Positions 5,371 through 6,202 of a stretch of 6,202 bases of DNA are shown here, piece by piece. The stretch comes from J134 sp964484045 (GTDB taxonomy: Bacteria > Pseudomonadota > Alphaproteobacteria > Sphingomonadales > Rhodothalassiaceae): contig CAZAEP010000163.1 of assembly GCA_964484045.1 (NCBI GenBank), forward strand, positions 1-6,202, read 5' to 3'. The position numbers and the translations under genes were made by a program. The first letter of the stretch is position 1; every line of letters starts with the position of its first letter. A model generated the notes under the pieces. It was not told the DNA's origin. It was given only the letters and a program-made list of their open reading frames with translations, and made no database searches.

Positions 5371-6202
5371 TCAGCTCCCGCCGTCCGCCCCCCGGCTCGT
5401 CGCGCGCACGGCGCGGAACTCGGAGTCCGCGGACCAGGCGGGCCATTCGTCCCCGTTCGCGAGCCGCGCCCCGACGGCGTAGAAGAGCGCGAGATCATCG
5501 ACCGCACCGCGCAGGTCCCAGTCGGGCGAATACTCGTCCGCCGGCTTGTGATAGGCTTCGGTGATGTATTTCTCGCGCGCGGCGAGCGCCCAGTCGCGTC
5601 CGTGTTCGCGGCTCATGACGCCGGCGTCGGTGTAGAGCACCGGAATGCCGATCTTGGCCAGCGAAAAATGATCCGACCGGTAGAAATAGCCGTGCTCGGG
5701 CGTCGGCTCGGGCGAAATGGTCCGCCCCTGTGCGGCGGCCGCTTCGGCCAGCATGTCCTGAAGCCCGTTCTGGCCCCAGCCGATCACCGTGATGTCGTCC
5801 ATCGGCCCCAGGATGTTGAGCCCGTCCATGTTGATCGCCGCCACCGTCTTTTCGGGCGGAACGAGCGGATGCGCGGCGTAATAGGCGGAGCCGAGAAGCC
5901 CCTGCTCTTCCGCCGTGACGGCGAGGAAGAGGACGCTGCGTTTCGGCCGCTCGGGCGCGGCGGCGAATTTCTGCGCGATCTCGAGGAGTCCGGCGACCCC
6001 GCTGGCATTGTCGAGGGCCCCGTTATAGATGTCATCGCCGCTCGCGTCGGCCGGGCCGCGGCCGAGATGGTCCCAGTGCGCCATATAGAGGATCGCCTCG
6101 TCCGGCCGCTCGCTGCCCTCGAGACGCGCCGCCACATTGTACGAGCGCGAATGGGCGATCGTGTTGTCGACATGGGCGGAGAAGGTGAGGCCGAGCGGCT
6201 GC
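5371..6202 (-). CDS. M28 family zinc aminopeptidase, C-terminal part (N-terminus beyond the right edge)
   Basis: The frame is open to the window edge. The visible 276 residues start QPLGLTFSAHVDNTIAHSRS and end ADSEFRAVRATSRGADGGS. This is the catalytic domain of a co-catalytic di-zinc M28 peptidase, a family of mostly exported aminopeptidases that remove N-terminal residues from peptides. In visible numbering, His42 (YMAHWDHLG), bridging Asp64 (GALDNASGV), catalytic Glu98 and ligand Glu99 (VTAEEQGLLGS), Asp126 (INMDGLNIL) and His178 (RSDHFSLAKIGIP) complete the metal and catalytic set. The segment SYNVAARLEGSERPDE before the first His is typical of family members with an inserted PA domain, so a signal peptide and PA domain probably lie off the edge. 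The GTG at 6133-6135 is internal, not the real start. It lies 69 bases upstream of the M19 gene on the same strand, suggesting one transcript. Confidence 0.92.
   Translation of the reverse strand, partial: QPLGLTFSAHVDNTIAHSRSYNVAARLEGSERPDEAILYMAHWDHLGRGPADASGDDIYNGALDNASGVAGLLEIAQKFAAAPERPKRSVLFLAVTAEEQGLLGSAYYAAHPLVPPEKTVAAINMDGLNILGPMDDITVIGWGQNGLQDMLAEAAAAQGRTISPEPTPEHGYFYRSDHFSLAKIGIPVLYTDAGVMSREHGRDWALAAREKYITEAYHKPADEYSPDWDLRGAVDDLALFYAVGARLANGDEWPAWSADSEFRAVRATSRGADGGS

Noticed and set aside
1..6202. CRISPR array, insertion sequence, tRNA/rRNA, phage or defence gene
   Set aside because: No spaced repeat array, transposase, terminal repeats with target duplication, tRNA-like fold or phage/defence domain was seen. 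Codon use looks even across the window.

Overview
The window is dense, GC-rich chromosomal DNA that most resembles an alphaproteobacterium. The dGTPase-like gene and argS overlap by four bases, an order typical of that class, and the isovaleryl-CoA dehydrogenase is close to the mitochondrial enzyme. I cannot name a genus. I see no mobile element, RNA gene, CRISPR array or phage gene. All genes look like ordinary chromosomal genes.

Layout from left to right. (1) 1-1333, minus strand: the start of argS (partial), preceded on that strand by a dGTPase-like HD-domain gene (dgt) overlapping it as ATGA. The dgt gene is interrupted by a run of ten Ns at 1056-1065 that puts its two halves in different frames. 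This is best read as an assembly placeholder, not a mutation. (2) 1494-2663, minus strand: isovaleryl-CoA dehydrogenase (ivd), a leucine-degradation enzyme. (3) 2664-2784: a 121-base divergent promoter region with a 17-base interrupted palindrome, two CACGTGA copies and a strong plus-strand Shine-Dalgarno sequence. (4) 2785-4029, plus strand: an exported endonuclease/exonuclease/phosphatase-fold hydrolase. (5) 4036-6202, minus strand, converging on it across six bases: an M19 membrane-dipeptidase lipoprotein, and upstream of it a partial M28 zinc aminopeptidase that runs off the right edge.

How the genes fit together. dgt and argS look translationally coupled. The M28 and M19 genes are co-oriented, 69 bases apart, and both encode zinc peptidases. 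The M19 product is a predicted lipoprotein and the M28 N-terminus is not visible. Together they suggest peptide breakdown in the cell envelope, with the aminopeptidase trimming peptides and the dipeptidase splitting dipeptides. ivd would handle leucine-derived isovaleryl-CoA, so the region has an amino-acid and peptide-use flavour, but that link is inference.

The strongest signal not explained by genes is a pair of near-identical 20-base palindromes, 21 bases apart, filling the M28-M19 gap. As RNA they form two strong hairpins just before the M19 ribosome-binding site. I did not find a convincing new multi-gene system.
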